From positions 1 through 8,372 of the forward strand of contig JAPUUO010000062.1 of NCBI GenBank assembly GCA_026967815.1: a stretch of DNA of 8,372 nt, read 5' to 3'. Numbering within the stretch: the first letter of the stretch is position 1; every line of letters begins with the position of its first letter. The stretch comes from Candidatus Bathyarchaeota archaeon (GTDB taxonomy: Archaea; Thermoproteota; Bathyarchaeia; Bathyarchaeales; Bathyarchaeaceae). Both the position numbers and the translations under genes were made by a program. Below, one piece after another: positions 1-6,897 of the stretch. The notes beneath the pieces were generated by a model. The model made no database searches, had not been told where the DNA came from, and saw only the letters and a list, made by a program, of their open reading frames with translations.

Positions 1-44
1 CACTCTTTTATGCTGCAGCGAAAAGGAAAGATTTCAAATAAGTT

Positions 45-761
45 TCACCGCACAGGTTTCCATTCTTTTGCGATAACATTGCGTTTAATAGTATAGAACA
101 GCCAATTTTTTAACCACAACATAAATGTTCTAAATAGCCCAAGCTTTCTCATTCTGCGCATCGACTCGTACACAACTAAATCGTTAATAAAAACAAACTT
201 GCCCACCATGCTTAGCCGTTGTGCAAGGTCTGCGTCTTCCATACATACTAGACGCTCATTGAAGCCTCTTATCTTTTCAAAATGTGGTTTTCTTACAGCG
301 ATAAATTCACCCCTTGAATGTTTGAATTTAATTAGTGGCAAGCTTAACACTAGTCTTATCAAAGCATTGTAAAATTTGAAAAAGAGCAGTTCGCCAAATT
401 TTGGGTTGGCCGGGTAGTTGTTGCAAGTTGCACCTATTACTGAAGCGTCTTTGAAAGCTCGAGAAACTTGTTTCACAACATCTTCTGTGACAAAGACGTC
501 AGCATCTAGAAACAAAAGTATGTTGCCATGTGCTTTCTGCGCGCCACAGTTTCTAGCTTTAGCTATGCCTCTCTCTTTAATCTTATGTAATTGAACGCTT
601 TTATGTTTCTTGATAACGTTCTCTAGAAATGCGGTTTCTTCGCTGATGGTTTCAACCAGAATAACTTCGATGTTGCCATTCAGCTTTTTAATGCTATTTA
701 ATGTTTGATTGATATATCTTGCTTCTTTGAAAGTTGGTATGATGATTGATATATTGACCAT
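45..761 (-). CDS. Family 2 glycosyltransferase (GT-A fold), last gene of the cluster
   Basis: Predicted to transfer a sugar from a nucleotide-sugar donor at the inner face of the membrane, probably in surface glycan or glycolipid synthesis; donor and acceptor are unknown. The 238-residue protein opens with the GT2 strand SIIIPTFKEA (residues 5-14). It has the metal-binding DxD as DAD at 86-88 in LLFLDADV, and an acidic catalytic-type motif EDAD at 175-178. The usual nucleotide-binding VDGGSxDxT segment is degenerate, reading VETISEET at 36-43. A hydrophobic stretch at about 124-145 and the aromatic tail at 206-225 (LFRTFMLWLKNWLFYTI) suggest membrane association, though no clear signal peptide is seen. 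The ATG start is supported by GGAG with a 7-nt spacer. It lies 45 bp after the other glycosyltransferase, and both share an RRxxKxG...W C-terminal pattern, so they are probably paralogues. The family is secure; the substrate is not. Confidence 0.9.
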   Translation of the reverse strand: MVNISIIIPTFKEARYINQTLNSIKKLNGNIEVILVETISEETAFLENVIKKHKSVQLHKIKERGIAKARNCGAQKAHGNILLFLDADVFVTEDVVKQVSRAFKDASVIGATCNNYPANPKFGELLFFKFYNALIRLVLSLPLIKFKHSRGEFIAVRKPHFEKIRGFNERLVCMEDADLAQRLSMVGKFVFINDLVVYESMRRMRKLGLFRTFMLWLKNWLFYTIKRNVIAKEWKPVR

Positions 762-768
762 TGTTTAG

Positions 769-772
769 CTCC
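769..772 (-). promoter_or_regulatory. Ribosome binding site of the last glycosyltransferase
   Basis: On the minus strand GGAG lies 7 nt before the ATG at 761, in the 45-bp gap after the preceding gene. It supports that start codon and SD-led translation of this internal gene. Confidence 0.6.
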
Positions 773-806
773 AAGCAGCACTATCGATGCGAATTGAGGG
801 AAGCAT

Positions 807-1502
807 TCATCTTACCTTCTCGTAGGTTTGCTTTTCGCGAGCTTTGAAACTTCGTAGTGTTCCATTCAGCCATGTTGTGTAAAGTTTTAGTCGACCCCAT
901 TTCTGTATTCTTCGCGGATGCTCGGTGACATACTGGTCCAAGAGGAAAACAAAATCTCCAAATTTCATGGCTTTTCTTACGAGTTCTTGCTCCTCGGCGA
1001 TTTTTATTCGAGGATTGAAACCGCCTACTTTCTTGAAAATGTTCTTTCTAATGAAAAAGCAGTTGCCATGTGCTCCCCCGATGTGAAGGTATACAGAGAA
1101 ATGTGTTGATATGTTAACGAACTCGTAGACCATTCTGTCTAAAACGCTTTTGTTTCCAGGAAGTTTTCTGCAGCTTCCACCAACTATATTTTTGTCTTCC
1201 ATTACTTCAGCAATTTCTTGAAGCAAGTTGGGCGGCAGCACCGTATCAGCATCTACAAACACGAGAACGCCCCCCTCTGCGTATTTCGCTCCATAGTTGC
1301 GAGCATCAGAAACCGAAATGTCTCTTGATGAAGTAATCTTATCAGCATATTTTTTTGCTATCTCGACGGTTCTATCAGAACTTTGCCCATCTTTGACAAT
1401 TATTTCAAAATCTGTAAAAACCTGTCTTTTTAAAGAGGTTAACATGTTATGGATGTAATTTGCCTCATTGTAGGCAGGTACTATTACAGAGAGTTTTACC
1501 AT
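807..1502 (-). CDS. Family 2 glycosyltransferase (GT-A fold)
   Basis: Predicted inverting glycosyltransferase using a nucleotide-diphospho-sugar, likely in glycan or polyprenyl-linked sugar assembly at the membrane. The 231-residue protein shows the full GT2 order: VIVPAYNEA at 6-14, the nucleotide-binding KDGQSSDRT at 37-45, SDARNYGA near 65-72, the metal-binding DADT at 84-87 in VFVDADT, and an acidic EEQE at 170-173 where GT2 enzymes carry the ED catalytic-base motif. A basic HPRR at 195-198 and a W-rich C-terminus follow. Unlike its downstream paralogue it keeps the conserved Asp residues of the nucleotide-binding loop. The ATG lies 15 bp after the stop of the oxidoreductase-DUF362 fusion, preceded by an SD-like GGCGG with a 6-nt spacer. 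It has no multi-helix membrane domain, so it is not a polymerase-type GT2. The exact sugar cannot be read from sequence. Confidence 0.92.
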   Translation of the reverse strand: MVKLSVIVPAYNEANYIHNMLTSLKRQVFTDFEIIVKDGQSSDRTVEIAKKYADKITSSRDISVSDARNYGAKYAEGGVLVFVDADTVLPPNLLQEIAEVMEDKNIVGGSCRKLPGNKSVLDRMVYEFVNISTHFSVYLHIGGAHGNCFFIRKNIFKKVGGFNPRIKIAEEQELVRKAMKFGDFVFLLDQYVTEHPRRIQKWGRLKLYTTWLNGTLRSFKAREKQTYEKVR

Positions 1503-1517
1503 TTCAGTCCGCCTAGT

Positions 1518-3419
1518 TTACCTTTCAAAGTAAACTTTGAGGCTTGTCTTCAGTGCTGTAAAGATGTTTTGAGGTGATAACGAAGGTAAACGAAACTTTG
1601 TTTTTACGTTATCGATTGTTTCGCCGATAACTTGAATATGCTTGATGCCGATTTCCCCAACCCCTGCCTTATAGGCTTTCCACAAGGGCTCTACTACGTA
1701 TGGATTAATTCCCATAATATGACAGCAAACCGCGTCCACGGTTACTGGATCTAAACCAGATATGATCAACCCTAGCTGAACGGGACTCCCCCTAATGGGT
1801 CCCATACCTTCCATCCCCACAATGCCATCAACAACAATTAAGTCTTGATGAAGAAGCCGATTAATATAGACTAAAACTTCTGCAAGACTCTTGTGAAGCT
1901 TAGATCTTTTCTTGTTTGCAAGAACTCCAAACATGTTTTTCATAGCCACTGAGATATACACGAAATCATTAGTCTTAAGTTTGGGAAGATTCACCAAGAA
2001 ATCAGCTTTCAACACGGTCTTGGGAACTTCAAGAGCAAAACCTGCAACTTCATGTTCTTCAATATCATCTTTGTTCAAATTAAGGAAATTCACATCACAT
2101 TTCTTAACAATGTCCATCGTTCCTGTACTTATCATCCGTTTCTCAGCTGTACCCGAATGACTGTCAGACTCCACAACTATGACATTTTTGGTTTTACGCT
2201 TTACAACGTTGAGAACGGTCTCCAGCACTCTTGCATCAGTTACAATCATGTTTTCAATATTTTTCGGGTAACAAACGTTGGGCTTAACCACCACTAAATC
2301 GTTCTTTTTTATACTTAAGCCTCCAAGCATGTCGATGGACTTCTGCACGGTTTCGTTGACGTCTCCTCCCGCTCGCAACACAACAACTCTTTCAGTCTTT
2401 GAAATGGGTTTTCTAGCTTCAAAATGGGTCATGACTTCACTCATGGCTTTAACAAGCTCGATGCCATCGTCTATGCTTACTTGAGGCTCTTTTTCATTTT
2501 CTACACAGTCAAAAAAGTGAAGGTGTTCCCGTTCGTAGGATGGATGTCTGAAACGTAAAACATCCAAGTATTGGCGGATTTTTCGACCCATGTTCAGGGT
2601 CTTGACCTCGCCATTCTTAATCGCTGTTAATTTGTAAGGTGTTCGAAGCAGGTCCATTGTTATTTCACCTGTCTCTCCAATCACACCTAATTTCAATGTG
2701 GGCAACAATCCAGCCCAGCCGGCTGACATATTCGCCTCAAAACCACGAGCCAATCTGCCCTCCACGTACACATCATTTATGACACCTCCTTTTGAATGCG
2801 GCTCAACACATGAAACGCCTTCTAGTGAACCTCCGAGTTCATTGTAAAGATAAAGCAGATGTGGAAGCTGATCTTCGATAGCTCCGCCTTTTGCTTGCAC
2901 TCGAAAATCAGTTTTGGGGTTATAGAATCTCAAGTTTGAAAATGCTCGTCCGTGAATTTTGTGTATTTCACCGATTGCGTCGTTGTGGATCAGTTTTTGC
3001 GCTTCTGTGAAGCATGGAGTGAAGATGAAGTTGTGGGCTGGCATGAAAATGAGGCTATGCTGGGCTTCCTTTTGTTTTTTCGTTAAGGCTTTCTTTATGG
3101 CTAAAGCTTCTTCTATCGAGGTAGTCATAGGTTTCTCGCAAAGCACATGTTTTCCGTGTTGTATTGCGTCCAGAGCAATTTGGAAGTGATGCTTCGGCGG
3201 GGTGCAGATGACAACAGCGTCTATGTCTGCTTGTCTCAGCATATCTTTATGGCTAGGATAGCGTTCATTAATTCCAAATTTCTCCGCCACTTTTTTTAGG
3301 TTAGGCGGATGGATGTCTGCAAGGGCCACAATCTCGAAACCTTTGATCTTTTGAAGATGAGGCAAATGTACAAGTGTTGCTATTCTTCCACAGCCAACCA
3401 CACCTACGTTAATTACCAT
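1518..3419 (-). CDS. Fusion of Gfo/Idh/MocA-family oxidoreductase with a DUF362 domain
   Basis: A two-domain protein of 633 residues. Residues 1 to about 340 are an NAD(P)-dependent oxidoreductase of the Gfo/Idh/MocA family, which acts on sugars, inositols or nucleotide sugars. It shows the Rossmann motif GVVGCG at 6-11, the catalytic-type EKP at 95-97, and a D183-x3-H187 pair after KGG matching the family's GGGxxxDxGxH. The final Asp of the usual HxxD is Tyr here. From about 344 to the end is a complete DUF362 domain: VVVKPN (376-381), LPKLKT (478-483), KNMFG (494-498), GMEGMGP (535-541) and GLDPVTVD (555-562). DUF362 has no settled function; versions carrying a ferredoxin module are common, but no CxxCxxC cluster is present here. 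The reading frame is unbroken across the junction. I start at the ATG at 3419, not the GTG one codon upstream, because GAGG then has a 5-nt rather than 2-nt spacer. It sits 17 bp after moeA and 15 bp before a glycosyltransferase. Family calls are firm; the joint function is unknown. Confidence 0.88.
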   Translation of the reverse strand: MVINVGVVGCGRIATLVHLPHLQKIKGFEIVALADIHPPNLKKVAEKFGINERYPSHKDMLRQADIDAVVICTPPKHHFQIALDAIQHGKHVLCEKPMTTSIEEALAIKKALTKKQKEAQHSLIFMPAHNFIFTPCFTEAQKLIHNDAIGEIHKIHGRAFSNLRFYNPKTDFRVQAKGGAIEDQLPHLLYLYNELGGSLEGVSCVEPHSKGGVINDVYVEGRLARGFEANMSAGWAGLLPTLKLGVIGETGEITMDLLRTPYKLTAIKNGEVKTLNMGRKIRQYLDVLRFRHPSYEREHLHFFDCVENEKEPQVSIDDGIELVKAMSEVMTHFEARKPISKTERVVVLRAGGDVNETVQKSIDMLGGLSIKKNDLVVVKPNVCYPKNIENMIVTDARVLETVLNVVKRKTKNVIVVESDSHSGTAEKRMISTGTMDIVKKCDVNFLNLNKDDIEEHEVAGFALEVPKTVLKADFLVNLPKLKTNDFVYISVAMKNMFGVLANKKRSKLHKSLAEVLVYINRLLHQDLIVVDGIVGMEGMGPIRGSPVQLGLIISGLDPVTVDAVCCHIMGINPYVVEPLWKAYKAGVGEIGIKHIQVIGETIDNVKTKFRLPSLSPQNIFTALKTSLKVYFER

Positions 3420-3424
3420 CACTT

Positions 3425-3431
3425 CCTCACC
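3425..3431 (-). promoter_or_regulatory. Ribosome binding site that decides the fusion-gene start
   Basis: Minus-strand GGTGAGG lies just before tandem GTG-ATG codons. GAGG is 5 nt from the ATG at 3419 but only 2 nt from the GTG at 3422, which favours the ATG. Confidence 0.55.
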
Positions 3432-3436
3432 ACGTC

Positions 3437-4681
3437 TTAGTACAGGCTTGGTTTGAGCAGATGCACTAGGACTTCTTCTCCTTCATCAATAAACTGTTGG
3501 GTCTCAGGTATCTCTATGAATCCGTCGGCTTTTGAGAGTGTAGTTATGGCGCCAGACAAACCCAGAGGAACATGTGCAGCTATAAATCTGTCGGATTTGT
3601 TCTTTGTTAAATATACAGTTACAAAGGTTCGACGTCCTCTAGCAGCAAACAATTTGGTTCTAGTTATCGCTTTCACAGTTCTTGGTTCTTCTGCTGGACG
3701 CTTTGCCATGCTAACAATAACTGGACGAACAAGCAGTTGAAAAATTAAGAGAGCTGAAGTTGGATGACCCGGCAAAGAGAAGACAGGTTTCCCATTAACT
3801 AGTGCAATGGTGGTGGGCTTTCCAGGCTTCATGGCTATGCCGTTTATGATTACGCCCGGCTTGCCTAGTTTATCCAAAATTTCAGGAATAATGTCTGTTG
3901 GTCCTACGGAAACTCCACCGGAAGTTATGACCGAGTCTGCCATGCTTAATGCCTTTTTCAATGTTGTTTCCATCTTTTGGCTTTCATCCTCGACAATTCC
4001 CAGATTGATCGGTTCACCACCACATTCAATCACCGCGGCACTCAAAGCATACGCGTTAATGTCATAGATTTTCCCCGTCGGCAAGGGCTCTCCAGGCTCA
4101 ACTACTTCGGCCCCAGTTGAAAGAATGGCAACCCTAGGGCGTTTATACACTTTAACGTCGATTACGCCTAGTGCTGCTAAAACCCCAATTTCGTAGGACC
4201 CGAGCATTCGCCTGTTTCGTAGAACGGTTTCGCCTTTGTGAATGTCGGACCCTGCTTTCATGACGTTCTCTCCTTTTGAAACTGAAGCATGAACCGAAAC
4301 GGTGTTTTCTCTTTGAACGGTGTCTTCGTACATGACAACAGCGTCTGCGCCTTCTGGAAGAGGTGCCCCTGTCACTATTTCAGCTGTTGTGCCCTTTTCT
4401 ATGGAGACTTTGGGTGATTCTCCAACTCTTACTTGTCCACAAAGCTTCAAAGCGAGAGGACGATCTTCGTCAGCGCCAAATGTGTCTTCAGCCTTGACTG
4501 CGTAGCCGTCGACAGTTGAACGGTTAAATGGTGGCACATCTAATGGTGCTACTATGTCTTCGGCTAAGATTCGGTTGTAAACTTGTTTGAGCTGAAGGTT
4601 CTCCTTTCCAACTGGTTCTAATGAGAAGTTTCTTGCTATTATCTGCTTGGCTTCATCTAAGGATACAAGTTTCTTGAACAT
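3437..4681 (-). CDS. moeA: Molybdopterin molybdenumtransferase MoeA, canonical copy
   Basis: Inserts molybdate or tungstate into adenylylated molybdopterin, the last common step of molybdenum or tungsten cofactor synthesis in the cytoplasm. Its 414 residues match the usual MoeA length and domain order. The residues matching those studied in E. coli MoeA are all present: D58 in STVDGYA (D59), T104 in IVTGAPLP (T100), D146 (D142), E192 in STGAEV (E188), D232 (D228), D263 in GGVSVGPTD (D259), and P304 and P307 in SLPGHP (P298, P301). The lysine loop MKPGKP is at 284-289 and YDIN at 206-209. The C-terminal domain IV ends in the typical EGEEVLVHL. It starts 1 bp after the stop of the second MoeA, with a perfect SD inside that gene. 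Tungsten versus molybdenum preference cannot be told. No MPT-synthesis genes are in view. Confidence 0.95.
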   Translation of the reverse strand: MFKKLVSLDEAKQIIARNFSLEPVGKENLQLKQVYNRILAEDIVAPLDVPPFNRSTVDGYAVKAEDTFGADEDRPLALKLCGQVRVGESPKVSIEKGTTAEIVTGAPLPEGADAVVMYEDTVQRENTVSVHASVSKGENVMKAGSDIHKGETVLRNRRMLGSYEIGVLAALGVIDVKVYKRPRVAILSTGAEVVEPGEPLPTGKIYDINAYALSAAVIECGGEPINLGIVEDESQKMETTLKKALSMADSVITSGGVSVGPTDIIPEILDKLGKPGVIINGIAMKPGKPTTIALVNGKPVFSLPGHPTSALLIFQLLVRPVIVSMAKRPAEEPRTVKAITRTKLFAARGRRTFVTVYLTKNKSDRFIAAHVPLGLSGAITTLSKADGFIEIPETQQFIDEGEEVLVHLLKPSLY

Positions 4682-4682
4682 G

Positions 4683-5930
4683 CTATTTTCCTCCTATCTT
4701 GTTGAATAGGTGGACAATTACGGTTTCGCTTTCTTCAAGTCCTTCTCTATCTTCTGGAATGACAACATATCCATTGGCCTTAGTCATTGTGGAAAGCACG
4801 CCAGATCCTCTTGTTCGTATTGGTTCGGCGAAAAACTCGCCTTCTTTCTCGAATACATACACTCTAAGGTAGACTCTTCGCCCTAAGGCAGAGGCAACTC
4901 TTCGAGTTAACTTAGCCTTAAGCACGGGTCTAGGCTCATCTTCAATGCCTGAAAGCTTAAGAATCGTTGGACGCGCAAAGACTTCGAAGCCAACCATGGC
5001 TGCAACTGGATAACCAGATAAAATGAAAACAGGCTTTCCTTGAACAATTGCTAATGCTGTTGGCATGGCTGGACGCATGGCTATACCATGTATAATCACT
5101 CCGTGCTTTCCGAGTTTGTTAACAGCTATTGGTACAAGGTCGGCGTGGCCAACGCTTGTTCCACCCGTTGTTATGACGACGTCAGCTTGTTTTACTGCTT
5201 CACCGATTCTCCTGGTTATCTCGTCTAACTGATCCCTGGCAAGACCAAGGTTCACGGGCTCAGCGCCAATTTGCTTACACATTGCAGATAGAATAAGCTG
5301 ATTTGCATTGATTACTTGCCCAAGTTTTGGTTTTTGACCGAATTCGACAAGTTCGCTACCTGTTGATAAAAGAGCTACTTTGGGTTTTCTTGCCACATTG
5401 ATATGGGTTATTCCTAGTCCTGCAAGCAAGCCTAAATGTTGAGGTAGTAGTCTAATTCCAGCCTTCGCAACAATCTCATTTTTTCTTACATCTTCACCTC
5501 TCTTGGAAATGTTTTCACCAGGAGTAAGCGCGGCTAAAACTTCCATTCCGCCTTCAGCTTTTCTTGTATGCTCTAACATGACAACAGCATCGGCACCTTT
5601 AGGCAGCATTCCACCAGTCCAAATCTGTGTGGCTTCGCCTTTGTTCACGCTGTCTTTTCTTGTTAGTTTAAGGAGTTTAGGCTTGAACTCAGAAGCCTCA
5701 ACGGTGTCGTTAGCTTTCATCGCATAGCCATCCATAGCAGATCGGTCAAAACGAGGTAAATCGTTTGGCGCTAGAATGTTTTCAGCCGCAACTCGTTCCA
5801 ACGCTTCATTGATTGGAACATAATCAACTCCGAGTCTAGTTGGCTTAAGTTCCTTAAGAAAAAGGAAAAGGGCATCGTCTACACTTGTAAGCTTCTTGAA
5901 TCCTTTAAGCCTAGGCCCCAACGTAACCAC
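4683..5930 (-). CDS. moeA: MoeA paralogue with altered active-site motifs
   Basis: A MoeA-family protein of 415 residues, presumably in molybdenum or tungsten cofactor maturation alongside its neighbour. It keeps D67 in SAMDGYA, T105 in IWTGGMLP, D147, E193 in STGSEL, D233 and D264 in GGTSVGHAD, matching E. coli D59, T100, D142, E188, D228 and D259. It departs at three motifs: LPGNP is LSGYP (304-308, so the Pro equal to E. coli P298 is Ser305), the lysine loop KPGKP is RPAMP (286-290), and YDTN is INAN (207-210). The first codon is GTG. An in-frame TAA lies shortly upstream with no ATG between, and no SD is visible, but a TATA-like element about 35 nt upstream fits a very short-leader or leaderless first gene. 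A TTG at 5921 is an alternative start closer to the usual FKKL N-terminus. Fold is certain; metal choice or a changed role is open. Confidence 0.92.
   Translation of the reverse strand: MVTLGPRLKGFKKLTSVDDALFLFLKELKPTRLGVDYVPINEALERVAAENILAPNDLPRFDRSAMDGYAMKANDTVEASEFKPKLLKLTRKDSVNKGEATQIWTGGMLPKGADAVVMLEHTRKAEGGMEVLAALTPGENISKRGEDVRKNEIVAKAGIRLLPQHLGLLAGLGITHINVARKPKVALLSTGSELVEFGQKPKLGQVINANQLILSAMCKQIGAEPVNLGLARDQLDEITRRIGEAVKQADVVITTGGTSVGHADLVPIAVNKLGKHGVIIHGIAMRPAMPTALAIVQGKPVFILSGYPVAAMVGFEVFARPTILKLSGIEDEPRPVLKAKLTRRVASALGRRVYLRVYVFEKEGEFFAEPIRTRGSGVLSTMTKANGYVVIPEDREGLEESETVIVHLFNKIGGK
4690..4695 (-). promoter_or_regulatory. Strong Shine-Dalgarno for canonical moeA, inside the upstream moeA
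   Basis: The minus strand reads AGGAGG, then 8 nt, then the ATG at 4681. The motif is formed by the Ile-Gly-Gly codons near the end of the upstream gene, whose TAG stop is 1 nt from this start. This layout predicts coupled translation of the two MoeA proteins. Confidence 0.8.
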
Positions 5931-5960
5931 ATCATTGACAAAATGTTAAACGATACCCAA

Positions 5961-5970
5961 ATTTAAATAG
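5961..5970 (-). promoter_or_regulatory. TATA-box-like element before the moeA-led cluster
   Basis: Minus-strand CTATTTAAAT sits in the 80-bp gap upstream of the moeA paralogue. Initiation about 25 nt downstream would fall near 5940, roughly 10 nt before the GTG start, in line with a short-leader archaeal transcript. The core ATTTAAAT is palindromic. The purine-rich BRE-like CCCAAA lies on its other side, so the direction is not proven by sequence alone. Confidence 0.5.
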
Positions 5971-6010
5971 TAGGAAACGCGGCGCGGCTAATGTAGAAAT
6001 CACCGGTAGA

Positions 6011-6880
6011 TCAGCTTTCGCGTGTTTTCAGCCTTTTTAGGATGTCTCGCATTTTTTGTGCATCTATGTCGAGATAGGGACTTTCACAAATCATCACTGG
6101 CTTGAGGTCCAATTCTATGATAAGTGATGCTAAAATCTTGAAGTCGGGGCCATATTCAATTTCATCCATTGTGTGATGGCGTCTCTCTCCTTTGTCCGTA
6201 AACTCTATGTGAGAATAGTGACAGTGCAAGTTTTTCGTAGCGTGTGTTCCTAGTCGCTTCTCAATTTCATCTATGACTTTCCTGAAATCGTCTATTGTTT
6301 TTAGCTTCCCTCTTTCCCTCGCATGCAAGTGAGACCAGTCAATGTTTGGTTCGGTTAGTTCAACTTTCTCGCATAGAGCTAGAATTTCCTGCAGATTCCC
6401 AAGTTGAGATAGCCTGCCAGCGGTTTCAGGTGCGAGGTGCACCTTTGTTAAGCTATTTGACCGCATGAACTCCACTATTTCTTTCATTGCCCTAACGCAT
6501 ATATCCAATGCTTCTTTAGGAGGTTTTTTGCCATAGTGACCCGGGTGGAACACAACTGCGTCCGCGCCCATCCAATCGGCGGCGGTTACACATGCAAGTA
6601 AGCGTCTTTTGCTGGCTTCAAGAACCTCTGTTTCGCTGCAGAGATTAACAAAGTAAGAGCCGTGAAGCGTCAAGCAGACATCGTGTTGAACGGCTTTTAT
6701 CCCAAGTTCCTCTGCCTTTTCCCTTTTCATTTGAGGCTTTGGGCCCCATCTGACCGCTTGATATTCAAACGCGTCAAGTCCCTCGTCGTGAAGATACTTG
6801 GGGATTTCAGTTACAGGTCTCTTTAAAACCTTGAAGCTTTGAGGCACTCCTGCTGGACCAAATCTTGGGCGGTCTGCCAT
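6011..6880 (-). CDS. Endonuclease IV-like / xylose-isomerase-like TIM-barrel protein
   Basis: A 289-residue member of the AP endonuclease family 2 superfamily, metal-dependent TIM barrels that include endonuclease IV (AP-site repair) and sugar isomerases. The start RFGPAGVP (6-13) is typical of archaeal endonuclease IV-like proteins. Candidate metal ligands by comparison with E. coli Nfo are H73 in LHGSYFVNL (H69), H112 in FHPG (H109), E152 in PETAG (E145), D181 and H184 in DWSH (D179, H182), H219 or H221 in LHCHYSH (H216), H235 in RRHH (H231) and E266 in CESP (E261). The Asp of the Nfo DRHH motif (D229) reads Arg233. The frame runs upstream to a TTG at 6967, but that would overlap the preceding gene by 70 bp; the ATG at 6880, 17 bp after that gene's stop, fits the family. 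Its SD is weak (GAGAG). DNA repair is the likely role; a sugar-acting enzyme is possible. Confidence 0.85.
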   Translation of the reverse strand: MADRPRFGPAGVPQSFKVLKRPVTEIPKYLHDEGLDAFEYQAVRWGPKPQMKREKAEELGIKAVQHDVCLTLHGSYFVNLCSETEVLEASKRRLLACVTAADWMGADAVVFHPGHYGKKPPKEALDICVRAMKEIVEFMRSNSLTKVHLAPETAGRLSQLGNLQEILALCEKVELTEPNIDWSHLHARERGKLKTIDDFRKVIDEIEKRLGTHATKNLHCHYSHIEFTDKGERRHHTMDEIEYGPDFKILASLIIELDLKPVMICESPYLDIDAQKMRDILKRLKTRES

Positions 6881-6897
6881 TTCAGGCGTTCTCTCGG

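Noticed and set aside
1..44. Possible start of another gene or terminator after the last glycosyltransferase
   Set aside because: The 44 bases hold pyrimidine-rich minus-strand sequence but no start codon with a ribosome site, no stem and no long T-run; too short to judge.
918..1109. Plus-strand open frames across the window, such as this one and those at 1912-2160, 2959-3189, 3453-3740, 5503-5727 and 7936-8217
   Set aside because: Each lies opposite a minus-strand gene with clear family motifs, their translations show no recognisable domain, and none has a convincing ribosome binding site. They are antisense shadows.
2420..2450. Internal start (Met codons at about residues 327 and 330) making a separate DUF362 protein
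   Set aside because: There is no good SD ahead of these codons, and the oxidoreductase frame reads through without a stop, so a fusion is the simpler reading.
5978..5989. GC-rich stretch CGCGGCGCGGCT as a hairpin terminator or operator
   Set aside because: It does not form a stable symmetrical stem and lacks a following T-tract on either strand. I see only locally raised GC.
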